Assembly: GCA_027577595.1 (NCBI GenBank)
Contig: JANBRJ010000034.1
Coordinates: 1-64,000, forward strand
Length of the DNA stretch: 64,000 nucleotides
Reading direction: 5' to 3'
From: Coemansia sp. RSA 487
Taxonomy: Eukaryota; Kickxellomycota; Kickxellomycetes; Kickxellales; Kickxellaceae
Shown: positions 41,889-51,965 of the stretch, piece after piece
Position numbering within the stretch: the first letter of the stretch is position 1
Layout: every line of letters begins with the position of its first letter
Notes under the pieces: generated by a model
The model's database searches: none
Seen by the model: the letters and a program-made list of their open reading frames with translations, nothing else
What the model was told of the DNA's origin: nothing
Made by a program: the position numbers and the translations under genes

Positions 41889-42891
41889 TTTTTATTTCAA
41901 AAAGGATAGACGAGGAATGACACTTTTTCACGATTTGTAATCATTCAAGTTCTAGCCTCTTCCCCCAATCCAACAACATGCCAATATTTAAAAAGTAAAA
42001 AAAAAGCCGAACGCGGGGGTCGAACCCGCAACCTTGAGATTAAGAGTCTCACGCTCTACCGATTGAGCTAGCCCGGCTCAGAGAATCTGGGCTGCTTCCC
42101 ATTTCTGAACCTAGGATTTCAAACATGTAGCACCTCCATTTATAATTTGCTATTTTATTTTTCTTCATCCCATGCAACTAAATGACTTGTAGTTTAATTC
42201 AGCTCATGTTGGTTGATGATTATGAATGGGGCCTTGGATGCACCGATTCTGCATGCAAGACAACTTCCCCTGATATGTGGTCCAGCTCAATGATTTGCAT
42301 GGCAGTTTTATGTGAAAAGCAGTTCAGAGCTATTAAATGAACTATCTATGGCCGGACTCTGTTCGGCTTTTGAAAGATTAAGCACTCTGTTCCACAGAGA
42401 GGGAAATTAGAAAATAAAAGTGATCGACAAGCCGGCTCTTTTCTTAAACCGCCCACCACCAGAAAAAGACTCGGAGACAGCAAGCAGCCATTGGAGAGAT
42501 TATGATTTTAAGTGTGCTTCAATGACCAGCAGAGGTGAAAATTTTTTGGATTAAAAACGAAAAAAGCAGTGAAAAAAGCCAGCTTATTTTGCTGTGGGTT
42601 GTGGATCTCAAGGGTTTTGATTGTAATTTCAGAGTTGAAAACAGTAGCTGCACAAGTATCAAAAAAACGAGAAAAAAAAAAGCAAAGCCAGGCCAAGAAA
42701 ATCTGTGACAGAAACAATCAACATTAATTCAAACCGAACAAGAAGCTCTCACCTCCGCCCGCCCCCTTCTCCACTCTTGCCTTTGTTTTCTTGCTCTTTC
42801 TCTTTTTCTTTGTTATTCTTGGAATACATTTTCGGTTTGTTAATTTCACACCACTCTTTTCCTTTCTTAAAATCGCAGTTGCGGTGGAGCA
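41889..42891. other. intergenic, 1.0 kb, holding a tRNA gene
   Basis: Contains the tRNA-Lys gene at 42005-42077 on the minus strand. The remainder is AT-rich and presumably carries promoters of the divergent neighbours, with a C/T-rich leader near 42750-42810. No protein gene supported. Confidence 0.6.
42005..42077 (-). tRNA. tRNA-Lys(CUU)
   Basis: A 73-base cloverleaf is clear on the minus strand: acceptor stem GCCGGGC with GTTCGGC (two G-U pairs), D arm GCTC/GAGC, anticodon stem TGAGA/TCTCA around loop CTCTTAA (anticodon CUU), variable AGGTT, and T arm GCGGG/CCCGC around TTCGACC. The discriminator is U. There is no intron. The B box GGTTCGACCCC is present, and an RNA polymerase III terminator of eight T follows directly (41997-42004). 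Confidence 0.97.
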
Positions 42892-45689
42892 ATGTACAGT
42901 TCAACAGCAAGTGCAGGGAATAGCAGCGAGTCGGTCAATTCCAACGCGAATGGCAGTGACACGCTCAACTCACGCCTTATGCCTCGGGGCACACACATAG
43001 GCGACGAAGAGCTAGTGTTTCGTAACAACTCCAGCAAGTCAAAGTCGACGCACAACCACACCTACATGGCGTCGATAAGCACTGGACAAAAGATGCGCAA
43101 TACGTTGTCGGCCAGCACGACGCGCGTGAACAACCATGGGTCGCTATCTGCAAACAGCTCTAGCACTAGCGTACACAAGCACCAGCACCACTCTAACCAC
43201 CGGTCTGCGTCGTCGGCCGGCCACCACCATCCCGCACCCAGCGGATCAAAGCCTCCTCTCGCGCCGCGTATGTCAGCGCGGGCGTCGGCCAACACAGTCG
43301 CCAGTGCAAACACAGTGGGCCCTACTGGACATCGACGGAATCCCAGTGTCGATGCGCGCGGCTACTTGCGCGCACTCAACGACATATTCTTTGGCAAGTT
43401 TTGTGTCGACGAGCTCTTCTACCGCGAGTTTCGCGAGCGGCTAGTCAGCAGGATCCAGCAGAGCACGTACCGCTACGACCCAGCGGACCTGCAAGACATA
43501 CTTGAAGACGTCTCTGAAGCATGCAAAAGCACCAGGTAAGAAGCTGCATTTCCCGCCATTTTGCTAATTTGCAGGAGAAGCGATGGTGGAGAGATAGAGA
43601 GGGGGCTTGGTGCCCACCACCAGGCATTTGCCTATCTGTCTGGCCCAACAAACAAAAAGCAATACACAAATATATCCTCTTCCCATCTTGCTGTTTTCAT
43701 GAGCCACATAGTGTTGTTGACACAGCTAGCAGCTAGCAGCTATCAGCCAGCAGCCAGCAGCAATTGTGCAAGAGCCAGATTGCGCAGGTTCGGCTTTTTT
43801 TGCTTAACCAAGCCATATTACTACACATCATGCACCGCATGCAAATGAAGTAGTGATGTGGGATCGTCATCATTTTTCTCAATGCACCTTTCCTCTCACC
43901 AAAGTCCGCACTCTCCACACACTCACAGTTTTATGCGCAGATGCTTCTGGCTCTATTTCCTTCCCCACACTTTCTGACCTTGCCTGTTTTCTCCAACAGC
44001 ACGCTAATGATTACGAATGTTCTTCCAGATGCTGTTGCTTGCTATTGATGTAGGCTGAACCTTGATGCGGTGTCGCAGTGGCGTCTAAACTACTTTACAC
44101 GGGACCAGTCCGCATCCGTGATCGATCACATTTTCCTGATCAACGCCAATGTCATGCTATACGATCCAAAGTACAGCAGCGTGTGTCTTGACACGTACTG
44201 CGCGGATCCGCTGTGCAACGAGATCCACGCTGGGCGGGTGACCGAGGAGGACAAGGCAAAGGCCTTCCGCCGCACGCTCAATGTAGTGCTCAACGAGGCG
44301 CTGCGCGTCCGCCTGATCAGCAAAGACCAAAAGGCATCAATCCGCATGCGTCTTGTCAAAAGCATTTTTGCTGCCGAGGACCGAATCACAGCTATTCGCG
44401 AGCTGGCTGTCCTTCTCATGCTTGCACAGGACGACCGCCACAAGGACCTGGTTTCGTACGCCCTAAACAACTGTGGCAAACCGTGGTCGCAGTCGGATGC
44501 ATCCATAACCGATGTCGACGAGGACTGCAACCTTGATCCGGACATGGTGTATCGTAAGGCGCTTGGAGCAATCAACAATGCCTATCTTGAATCGATTCTG
44601 GATGTGCGAAGGCTTGGGATGAGCATAAGCATCGATGAGGTGGCCAAGCTGCGCGAGCTTTGGGCTCGCAACAGCACGCGGGTACCAGACGCCAACGTGC
44701 TAACCCTGCCGATGCTGCTGCATCTGCTTGTACACTGCTCCGAGGGCGAACTACAGGGAGCGCTGCCCCAGGCCGGGGTGTCGATAGCAGCGATGGCCAA
44801 AGCTGGCGAGGCTGGCGGGCTCAGTGGACGTATCGAACAGGTCGAGGATGCTGCCTTGCAGATTGTACAGAATCTTGGTTTGGCGTGGGAGCTTGGTGAC
44901 AACCCACCACGTGACCTGCGCCAGTTCTGCATGGTGCTTCTTCTGGATCTTGGCAGTCTACTATCCACGTTCCTTGTACCCGAAAGCAGCTCCAGCACGC
45001 CAGACATGGCGGCGGCGGCGGCGGCAGACTCCGATGCGCGCGAGATCGGCGTCGTTGAGGACGGCCTTTTTGCAAAGTGGTGGGACGTATGTGATTCAAT
45101 TATCAAGTTTGAGCGCGCAAGTCGGCGGTTCCATGCGGCATTCCTTGTCACGTATATCAAGGCAGCCAGCGAAAAGCTGCTTGGGCAGAAAGCGGACTTT
45201 GATCCAGAGCTGTTTTTGACGATGGTGGTTGAGCTTTTGACAGAGTATCGCAAGCGGCGACCTGACTACGAGGCGATAGTGCTGACTCCCGATGGGCGAC
45301 TAGCGCAAGCCGTCGGAGGCGAAAGCGCTAACAGCAGCAGATCCAGCGGAAGTGGCGACTCGATGGCACAAAAGAAAACCGGAAAGACGCTTGATCGGCG
45401 CACTCGTGAGGATATTGGCAGCGAGTTTGACCGGCTTTTTGCATGGGTCGACCAGCAGATCCCATCGTCAAACCGCGTAAGGTCGCTGTCGCGAGCCCCG
45501 TCGCCAAAGAGCCGTGCGCCTTCATGGCAAATAGGCAACGGCGGAAATGCCAACAGCAACAACAACAGCATGGACAAGATGAGATCGGCTTCTTCTGCAA
45601 GTGTCGGCTACAACTCGTCATCCAGCGGTAACCGCGTGTCCTCGCCTGTGCCGCCAATGCCACAGAGCCCCCTGACTGATAAGAGGTGA
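42892..45689 (+). CDS. large unrecognised helical protein, 759 residues
   Basis: Exons 42892-43535 and 44054-45689 are joined by a 518-base intron (GTAAGA donor, TGTAG acceptor, phase 2), giving ...ACKSTR-LNLDAVSQWRLNYF. Residues 1-150 are Ser/Asn/His-rich and disordered. A structured, mainly helical part runs about 155-580, including YLRALNDIFFGKFCVDELFY, VIDHIFLINANVMLYD and FHAAFLVTYIKAASEKLL. The C-terminal 150 residues are Ser-rich with possible phosphorylation motifs (RSLSRAPSPKSRAPSW). No membrane helix or catalytic motif is visible. I do not recognise a family; a scaffold or adaptor role would fit the architecture but is not shown. Confidence 0.75.
43722..43763. repeat. short CAG-type tandem repeat in intron
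   Basis: Imperfect tandem CAGCTAG/CAGCCAG units within the 518-base intron of the unrecognised gene. Confidence 0.55.
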
Positions 45690-45871
45690 GATAGAGACAC
45701 ACCCACCCCACCCGATTCTTTACATGCCAGGCTTTTTTTGGATCCGCCCAATATCACATACACAGCAACCACCACAGCACACCAAACCTTGCTCTCTTTC
45801 GCAAATTCTCTATTTTAACACTAAGAAGCATGTATTAAATGGATATGAGCAAACCCTATGAAATGTAATAT

Positions 45872-46174
45872 TCAGTGGACAGCGTCAAAGTCGATTGCAA
45901 GTGTCTCCTCAGACACGATCTGCTTGATCTTTTGGAGAGCATCCTGGTGGGCGGGGTGGTTGGCGTAGGCAGAGAGCTGCTCTGACTTTTCAAGCTCGAC
46001 CACGAGCGCATGCGTGTACTGCTTTCCACGCTGCGTCACGGTTCTGCCGCATCGTGAGCTGACAACAAATTGAATGTGGGATTTCAATTGGTTGAGTTCG
46101 GAAACGACCTGGTCGACCAGCTCCTGCGGGGCGTCGGCCTTGACGGGCAAAAGCACAATATGGATGAAGGGCAT
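45872..46174 (-). CDS. Dabb (stress-responsive A/B barrel) domain protein
   Basis: The whole 100-residue product is one Dabb domain: MPFIHIVLLPVK start, a central helix LVDQVVSELNQLKSHI, THALVVELEKSEQLSAYANH and AHQDALQKIKQIVSEETLAIDF. The HxxxxF/KxxxY-type pattern and length suit the dimeric ferredoxin-like barrels of this family, which includes plant stress proteins and fungal polyketide cyclase-like proteins. No signal peptide; likely cytosolic. The actual substrate or function is unknown. It lies 152 bases downstream of the amino-acid transporter gene on the same strand. Confidence 0.8.
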   Translation of the reverse strand: MPFIHIVLLPVKADAPQELVDQVVSELNQLKSHIQFVVSSRCGRTVTQRGKQYTHALVVELEKSEQLSAYANHPAHQDALQKIKQIVSEETLAIDFDAVH

Positions 46175-46326
46175 TTCAAGATTGAGGAGGATATGTTTAC
46201 TGTGTTAAGAGAGCTACAGCAGCTGATTTCGGCTGCTCGGAAATCCAAATGAGCTCATTCAAATTCAAACTCTGGAAAAGAAATAACTGTTGAAACAGGA
46301 CAAGAAGTGTTACAAACCAAACTGTG

Positions 46327-48609
46327 CTACGGCATGGTGTCGCAAAAATCGTACGGCGGTGTTGCCACGCTCCACCTGCTGACAGCGCCATACGTCACAT
46401 ACACACAAACAGCCATTCCAAGGCAGGTTAGTAGAGTGTCGCGAAAGCGCTCCCACCTTGTCCGCGCCAGGGCTTTCAAATGAAAGAGCGGCGGGTAGAT
46501 AAAGGCAATCGGTACGCAGGCACCGCCCCCGATGATCGCAACGAGGCGATCGAGCTTCTCGACGCCAAAAATCGACACCACGACTGCCACCAGAAGAGTC
46601 AGGATTCGGAACGCATTTTTTTGCATCTTGACGGCAGCGTTGCGTTTGCCCGACCGCCTAGGAAACAGCGCCTGCTCCAGGATGCGGATGACCGGAAACA
46701 TCATCAGCGGCATAGTGAAGATCATGGCCAGCGAGTACAAGAGCTGCACGGCAAGTGTCAGCGGCGTGCCTGAGGGCATGTTGAGCAGAATGATGGCCTC
46801 TGTCTTGTCGCCAAACGCAGCGTACGAGAGGCCGCCCAGCGATACCGCCACGGTAGCACAGATGGCCATAACAACAGACAGCACTGTCGAGAACTTTTCC
46901 GGGTTTCGCATCGAGTCCACAATAGGCAGGATTAGCGCGTAGCCCTCGAACGTGTAGGCAGCCGTGCCCAGGAACAGCGAGTAGTCCTCTGGGTTGAAGT
47001 TGCGCACATAGCCCATACCCAGCCTGCTGATCTTGCTGACATCCGCCCACAGCACATACACCAGCCCCGCAACAATGAAGACGTCTGCCAGGAGCGCCAC
47101 ACCAGAGAGCCCCTTGATATGGCGCACCAGGCACAGCGGCACCAGCGCTACCAGCTGGACCACCACCCAGAACGACAGAGACATGCGGTGGCTGCAGTTC
47201 GTGACTGCGTTGAACAGGTCGCGCATGTTGGTTGCAACGAAAATGGTGCCAGCGCAAGAGAACCCGATCTGCGAGACAACAATCGAGAATAGAACAGCTC
47301 GCTCCACCCATTTTCCATATAGCCGCCGCCCCATCTCGCCGTATCCGCAGTGGATTTTCTCGTAGCACTTTATCAGCAGAAGCATTGTGTACAGCGACAA
47401 GCACGCCGAAATAAGCATGCACACGCCCGAGAACAGCAGGCCACCGTTGTAGAACGCCCGCGGCAGAAATAGCACTCCGCTCCCGATAAACGACTTTATC
47501 AGTAGAAAGAACGACTTGCGCACTGACGCTTTGCCTGAAGACACAGCCGCTTGACGAGCGTTGGCTTCGGCTTCGGCTTCGTTTTCTGCCATCGCTTTTG
47601 CCTTCATTGCTTGGGCGACTCGCATGGCCCTACTGACCTTACCAGCACCTCTTCCCCCTGTGATAGATCCAGCCAGCCCACGAGAGCTGCTTCCCGCGGC
47701 CCCATAGGAGCGGAGCGTAGGCACAAAAAGACGCTCTTCTTCCGACGCCGGCTCGTCGCTTTGGTAGCCCTGGCTCGCTTCATCCTCGTCGTCGTCGTCG
47801 TCGTCGTCTTCGTCGCTAGGGAAATCGCCACCAGCAAAGTGGCCATAGAGCGCCAAAAACTCGACAAAGCTCGCCGTCAGGACGTTTGCATTGCGCCCTT
47901 CGTCCTCAGCTTTTCTGTGCATGTAGTCGCGACGAAAGCCGTTGGGCTCTGTAATCTGTGCGTGGGATAGAGGCAAGTCCCATTCGTGCTCAGAGCCTGC
48001 AGATGCCACCGCCTCCACGACTGAGAACGACCGTGTGCGTGCATGCCGCCTGCTTCTGGCTGCCTGCCGCACCTGACCCTGCTTCTGCCGGCTGTGGAGT
48101 AGCTGCGTGCCCTCGGTTGTGTCCAAGTTTTCTTCTGCGTGGCTGGTTCTCTCGCGATCCCGATGCCACTTGTAGATGTCGTACGTAATCGACCCCGAGG
48201 ACAACTGGAGTGGGTCGGCAATGCTTTGTTTTCGCTTTCGGCTCGACCCCGCTCGGATGCGTCGTACTGTTCCGGAGGGCGTCTCCAAATCGGACGCCTC
48301 AGCGTCGCCCTCTTCCCCTGTGTCGCTCGAGTAGACCGACGAGTTGCTTGCCATAGATCCTGCACCCGTTGATAGTTCACACGCTTCTTGATCAGTCAGG
48401 AGATACTGTGCAAGTGCACGGTTGGCCAGCTCGGGTGACATCGTAAGCCCATGCATAGAAAGTCCATTCTCGTCTGATAGCGGCAGCGATGCCACGGCGG
48501 CGTTTGGAGGAAGCGCTGGCGATACAGAATACGACGGGGTATCCCGCTTGGTATTATGTGCATCTTCTTCACTATCCGTTTGCTTGTTATCGCTGCTCCC
48601 TTGGGTCAT
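46327..48609 (-). CDS. AVT3: vacuolar amino-acid transporter, AVT3/AVT4 type
   Basis: The 760-residue intronless protein has a long hydrophilic N-terminus (1-365) with Ser/Glu-rich, Arg-rich and acidic segments (including a run of seven aspartates). About 11 membrane helices of the amino-acid/auxin permease fold follow (PF01490). The first helix carries SFFLLIKSFIGSGVLFLPRA, the signature of AVT3/AVT4, which export neutral and basic amino acids from the vacuole. Other family segments are YTFEGYALILPIVDSM and IGGGACVPIAFIYPPLFHL. The aspartate run is coded by a GTC/GAC trinucleotide repeat (47786-47816) and may vary in length. The long N-terminal extension is common in fungal AVT proteins and may be regulatory. 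Confidence 0.9.
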   Translation of the reverse strand: MTQGSSDNKQTDSEEDAHNTKRDTPSYSVSPALPPNAAVASLPLSDENGLSMHGLTMSPELANRALAQYLLTDQEACELSTGAGSMASNSSVYSSDTGEEGDAEASDLETPSGTVRRIRAGSSRKRKQSIADPLQLSSGSITYDIYKWHRDRERTSHAEENLDTTEGTQLLHSRQKQGQVRQAARSRRHARTRSFSVVEAVASAGSEHEWDLPLSHAQITEPNGFRRDYMHRKAEDEGRNANVLTASFVEFLALYGHFAGGDFPSDEDDDDDDDEDEASQGYQSDEPASEEERLFVPTLRSYGAAGSSSRGLAGSITGGRGAGKVSRAMRVAQAMKAKAMAENEAEAEANARQAAVSSGKASVRKSFFLLIKSFIGSGVLFLPRAFYNGGLLFSGVCMLISACLSLYTMLLLIKCYEKIHCGYGEMGRRLYGKWVERAVLFSIVVSQIGFSCAGTIFVATNMRDLFNAVTNCSHRMSLSFWVVVQLVALVPLCLVRHIKGLSGVALLADVFIVAGLVYVLWADVSKISRLGMGYVRNFNPEDYSLFLGTAAYTFEGYALILPIVDSMRNPEKFSTVLSVVMAICATVAVSLGGLSYAAFGDKTEAIILLNMPSGTPLTLAVQLLYSLAMIFTMPLMMFPVIRILEQALFPRRSGKRNAAVKMQKNAFRILTLLVAVVVSIFGVEKLDRLVAIIGGGACVPIAFIYPPLFHLKALARTRWERFRDTLLTCLGMAVCVYVTYGAVSRWSVATPPYDFCDTMP
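47786..47816. repeat. GTC trinucleotide repeat coding poly-Asp
   Basis: About ten tandem GTC-type triplets lie inside the AVT3-like gene. On the minus strand they code the acidic run EDDDDDDDEDE, so length changes stay in frame. Confidence 0.75.
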
Positions 48610-49428
48610 TGTATGTCAAATTGTAGCTGCTGCAATTAAAAGTGTAGTAAAAATTCCCACTGGTGTAAAAATAGGAAACTGTGAATTCATGAAAAAAAAT
48701 ATTACAAAGAGAAAAAGCACGCACAGCCAAAACTAAGAGGTTCCAGCTTTTGCGCACTACACGCGCGATAACTTTTATAGATGATATCACGATTACATCA
48801 TTCGACATATTTTTAAATGGGAATAATTTGGAACAGCAAGGTCACGGGAAACATGAAGTGCATGTGGGATATTCAGCAAAATCATGTGTAGACATATCCA
48901 CACAATCAAAGTATAAGGATATGAAGATGGAACTGAGAAAACATGTATGAATCCCGGCAATATTCATGACTACGCTTTTCTGATAGGAACGTATATATTA
49001 GAATAAATGGCTTTTGGATTCTGCATCCAGCGATCTGATAATTTTTCATTGCCAGTAAGAAAGTAGTATATGTATATATTTTCACGTTTTTGAACATCCG
49101 GCTCCATTACACAAAAATTCATGCGCAAAGCTGTAAATGTTGCTTGTATTGTGTAAAATGCAGCAAACAGTCTGTGTTTTCCTTTGCTATTTTATGCATT
49201 TTGTTTTCGTGAAACCTGCAGCAAAATGAAAAAACGGAAAGACATTGACAGAAAAACATCATTATTGTATCTTTCCTTCTTGTTTGAAATTGCTTTCTTT
49301 TGTTTATTTTGAAAGACCTAAAACAAATACTGTAGTTTGTTCTTCAGCTTGTATGTGCGCGCACATTCTTAACCTAACTCCCCCTCCCCCCAAAAAAGCG
49401 ACAAAGGCATTTTTATCTGAGACTAGTC
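48610..49428. other. divergent intergenic region, 0.8 kb
   Basis: AT-rich promoter region between the AVT3-like gene and the PHP-domain gene. No supported gene. Confidence 0.55.
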
Positions 49429-50970
49429 ATGTCTTTTATCAATCAGAACCACCACCAGCACCCACAACAACAAAGCGATGGCTACAGACAATCGCCAGAG
49501 AACATGTCATCCGAGTCATCGTTTGATCTGGAGACGAAGCAACCTGCAAAGCTTGAACATGACTATGGTTCTCCAAGCGACAACATACCACAGCACGACG
49601 AGACGGGGTTTCTGCGGAACAGACAGCCCAGCGGCGCGATTGAGTCTGATATAAGCAGCAAGCAGCACAGCGCCCACAGTTCTTCGCACGAGGATATCCG
49701 CGCTACTCGTGTTGGTGCTATTCCCGACACAGGGCGAGATGTTGGAGACCAAAATGGCGGCAGCCCTCCAGATGGATGGCCGAACGATCCTGGATTACGC
49801 CCTAATGGACGGCGTGCACTCATACGACACAGAGTTTTGTTTGGGCTGCTTCATTACATCAAGGTTGTCGTTCTGAGCATTATTGTCATCCTCCTTCTTG
49901 TAGCTGTGGGCATCCCTGTCAGCGACAATGGCGTTCCACAAGCTGGCGACTACAGCAAGCTGGAGTTTAACTGGAAGACTGATCCACGCTCGTACCTTGC
50001 ACCAATGAACAGCAGCTTCACAGACTACAACATTTTGTTGGATGCGCATCTGCACACAACGTACTCTGACGGCGTGCTGAGTCCACAGCAGGTCCTTGAG
50101 TTTGCGATGGCCAACGGATACAATGCGATCATTGTCACAGACCACCAGACCGTTGAGGGGTCGCTTGCTGCTAGAGAGTATGCCGAAAGGCATTATCCCG
50201 ACAAAATAACCGTGATCACCGGAATGGAGTACACAAGCTGCCGCATCCACATGAATCTGATTGGAATAAATGAAACTGTTTCTGTTGGTCCGCCGTCACC
50301 AAGCGATGACGACCTCCGCACCGCTATCAATAAGGTGCACAGCTTGGGAGGGCTGGTTATAGTGAACCATATCCCGTGGTCCAATACGACTCTGCTGCCA
50401 TGGGACGAGCCGAGGCTGCCGGACAATCCATCGCGCGAAAAGCTTCTTGAGCTGGGCGTTGACGGGTTTGAGGTAGTCAACCAGAACACGTTTGACCTGC
50501 GCACCTACCAGTTTGTGCAAGATCATTCGGACAGGCTGGTCGGCGTGACCGGCAGCGACATGCACGTTCCTGGCTCATCGTACGCATGGACCACTGTCAA
50601 CGCCACAGACAGATCTGCCGAGGCAATAATGGACGAGCTCCGCAACCGCCGCACCTCCTTTCTTCTGGATCCCAGCGGGACACGCCCGATACAGAACCCG
50701 CCATACAGCAGCGGGTACTTGAAGTATGCGCCCTGGGGGCTAATTGGGGACTACTTTTACGGATACGCCGACAGATACCGTGGTCAGTACTCGTTCCAGG
50801 CTTCGTTCTGCCAAAACGAGGTTGTGGACATACACAATCGTATGATCGGGTGGTTCTTTTTGTGGCTACTTGTTGCGATTGCTGTTCTTGAAATTCTGTA
50901 CTGGTTCTTCCGCTGGCTTGCGCTATTGCTTGTGCACTGGGTGCGCAGGCGCTTTTTCAAGAGCCATTGA
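49429..50970 (+). CDS. membrane-anchored PHP-domain metal-dependent hydrolase
   Basis: PHP domains are trinuclear-metal phosphoesterase folds found in polymerases and histidinol phosphatases. The 513-residue protein has a disordered Gln/Ser/His-rich N-terminus (1-135), a membrane helix (about 146-163), then a PHP domain: DAHLHTTYSDG (H207, H209), ANGYNAIIVTDHQTVEG (D238, H239), an MEYTS glutamate, GGLVIVNHIPW, and VGVTGSDMHVPG near 375. A membrane-spanning hairpin follows at about 467-500 and a basic tail RRRFFKSH. The metal-binding set looks complete, so it is probably active. Most of it would face the lumen or outside. The substrate is unknown. ATG 49429, no introns. Confidence 0.82.
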   Translation: MSFINQNHHQHPQQQSDGYRQSPENMSSESSFDLETKQPAKLEHDYGSPSDNIPQHDETGFLRNRQPSGAIESDISSKQHSAHSSSHEDIRATRVGAIPDTGRDVGDQNGGSPPDGWPNDPGLRPNGRRALIRHRVLFGLLHYIKVVVLSIIVILLLVAVGIPVSDNGVPQAGDYSKLEFNWKTDPRSYLAPMNSSFTDYNILLDAHLHTTYSDGVLSPQQVLEFAMANGYNAIIVTDHQTVEGSLAAREYAERHYPDKITVITGMEYTSCRIHMNLIGINETVSVGPPSPSDDDLRTAINKVHSLGGLVIVNHIPWSNTTLLPWDEPRLPDNPSREKLLELGVDGFEVVNQNTFDLRTYQFVQDHSDRLVGVTGSDMHVPGSSYAWTTVNATDRSAEAIMDELRNRRTSFLLDPSGTRPIQNPPYSSGYLKYAPWGLIGDYFYGYADRYRGQYSFQASFCQNEVVDIHNRMIGWFFLWLLVAIAVLEILYWFFRWLALLLVHWVRRRFFKSH

Positions 50971-51188
50971 ACAGCGAGTAAACAGCTGTGGCTAACTAGC
51001 AACATTGGCCACCACCTCCTCTCTTCCCTCAATATCTAGGCATTTCAAGCACGTAGCTGCGTCTTTTGTGTGTGGAGATCTAAATCATTTGCCATAAAAA
51101 GGGGGCTAGAACTTTTTTCTTTCTTATTTTTCTTTTTTGAATTCTATTACACTACTGAATATTGTTTATATTCGCTTACACCTAAATC

Positions 51189-51755
51189 ATGTTCCGCATT
51201 GCCCAGCTGGCCCGCACTACCGCCGCACGCAGCACCCGCTCGTACTCGTCCGGCCTTTACAACAAGACGGAGTACGAGGCGTCCAAGGAGTACGCCAAGA
51301 GTAGGTATCTTTAATCTTTTTTTTGAATCAGCGGACCACTCCTGAGATCTTTTCCAATTCGCAATGAATGAGAAGCACCGTGCTATTATCTCTTTGGGCT
51401 GAAACACACATTCAACATTTTCCTGCCCGGTCGGTCGCATACCCTTGCATTCACCAATGTAAAACAAGTGCCTATCTAAACATGAAGCTAAAATGGTCTG
51501 TTTGATTTGTTTCACCATGTAGCTGCCGTCGAGACCTGGCGTAAGATCTCACTGTTTGTCGCAATACCGGCCTGCGCTATCTTCGGCTATGTTGCTACCA
51601 AGGACGAGTTCGAGCATATCCACCACATGGAGCACGACCCACCAAAGTTTGTCGGTTATCCCTATCTACATGTTCGCAGATCAAAGTTCCCTTATGGCGA
51701 TGGCAAGCACACTCCGTTCTGGAACCCTCTTAGCAACCCGGATCCAGAGGAGTAA
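51189..51755 (+). CDS. COX13: cytochrome c oxidase subunit VIa
   Basis: A nuclear-encoded subunit of complex IV in the mitochondrial inner membrane. Exons 51189-51300 and 51523-51755 are joined by a 222-base intron (GTAGGT donor, ATGTAG acceptor, phase 1), giving 114 residues. The first 22 residues, MFRIAQLARTTAARSTRSYS, form a mitochondrial presequence. ETWRKISLFVAIPACAIFGY begins the single membrane helix. The family signature follows, HMEHDPPKFVGYPYLHVRRS and KFPYGDGKHTPFWNP. Length is normal. The start is ATG 51189 after a T/C-rich leader. Confidence 0.95.
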
Positions 51756-51965
51756 TCTCTTTTGTTTTGCGTACAAAGCCGTTGGCGCAACCCGGTAGAG
51801 CATCTATCCTCTTTTTTGTATGAGCTTCTTTTTATTTTGCGATCTTGAAAGAGAAAACATCAACATTTGGATTGTTGAAAATGCTACTTTTGTGTTATGA
51901 GATACAAGGTACAATACAGGGCAATGGTATATCGAAAAGGGGGAATGAAAAAAGAATGACTGCTG

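Noticed and set aside
44582-45253. Minus-strand 223-codon frame antisense to the unrecognised 759-residue gene
   Set aside because: The plus-strand frame has an intron with proper splice sites and coherent helical sequence; the antisense frame is Ser/Arg-rich shadow.
46658-47422. Second minus-strand frame of 254 codons within the AVT3-like gene
   Set aside because: Frame-shifted shadow of the transporter helices with Cys/Gly/His-rich composition.
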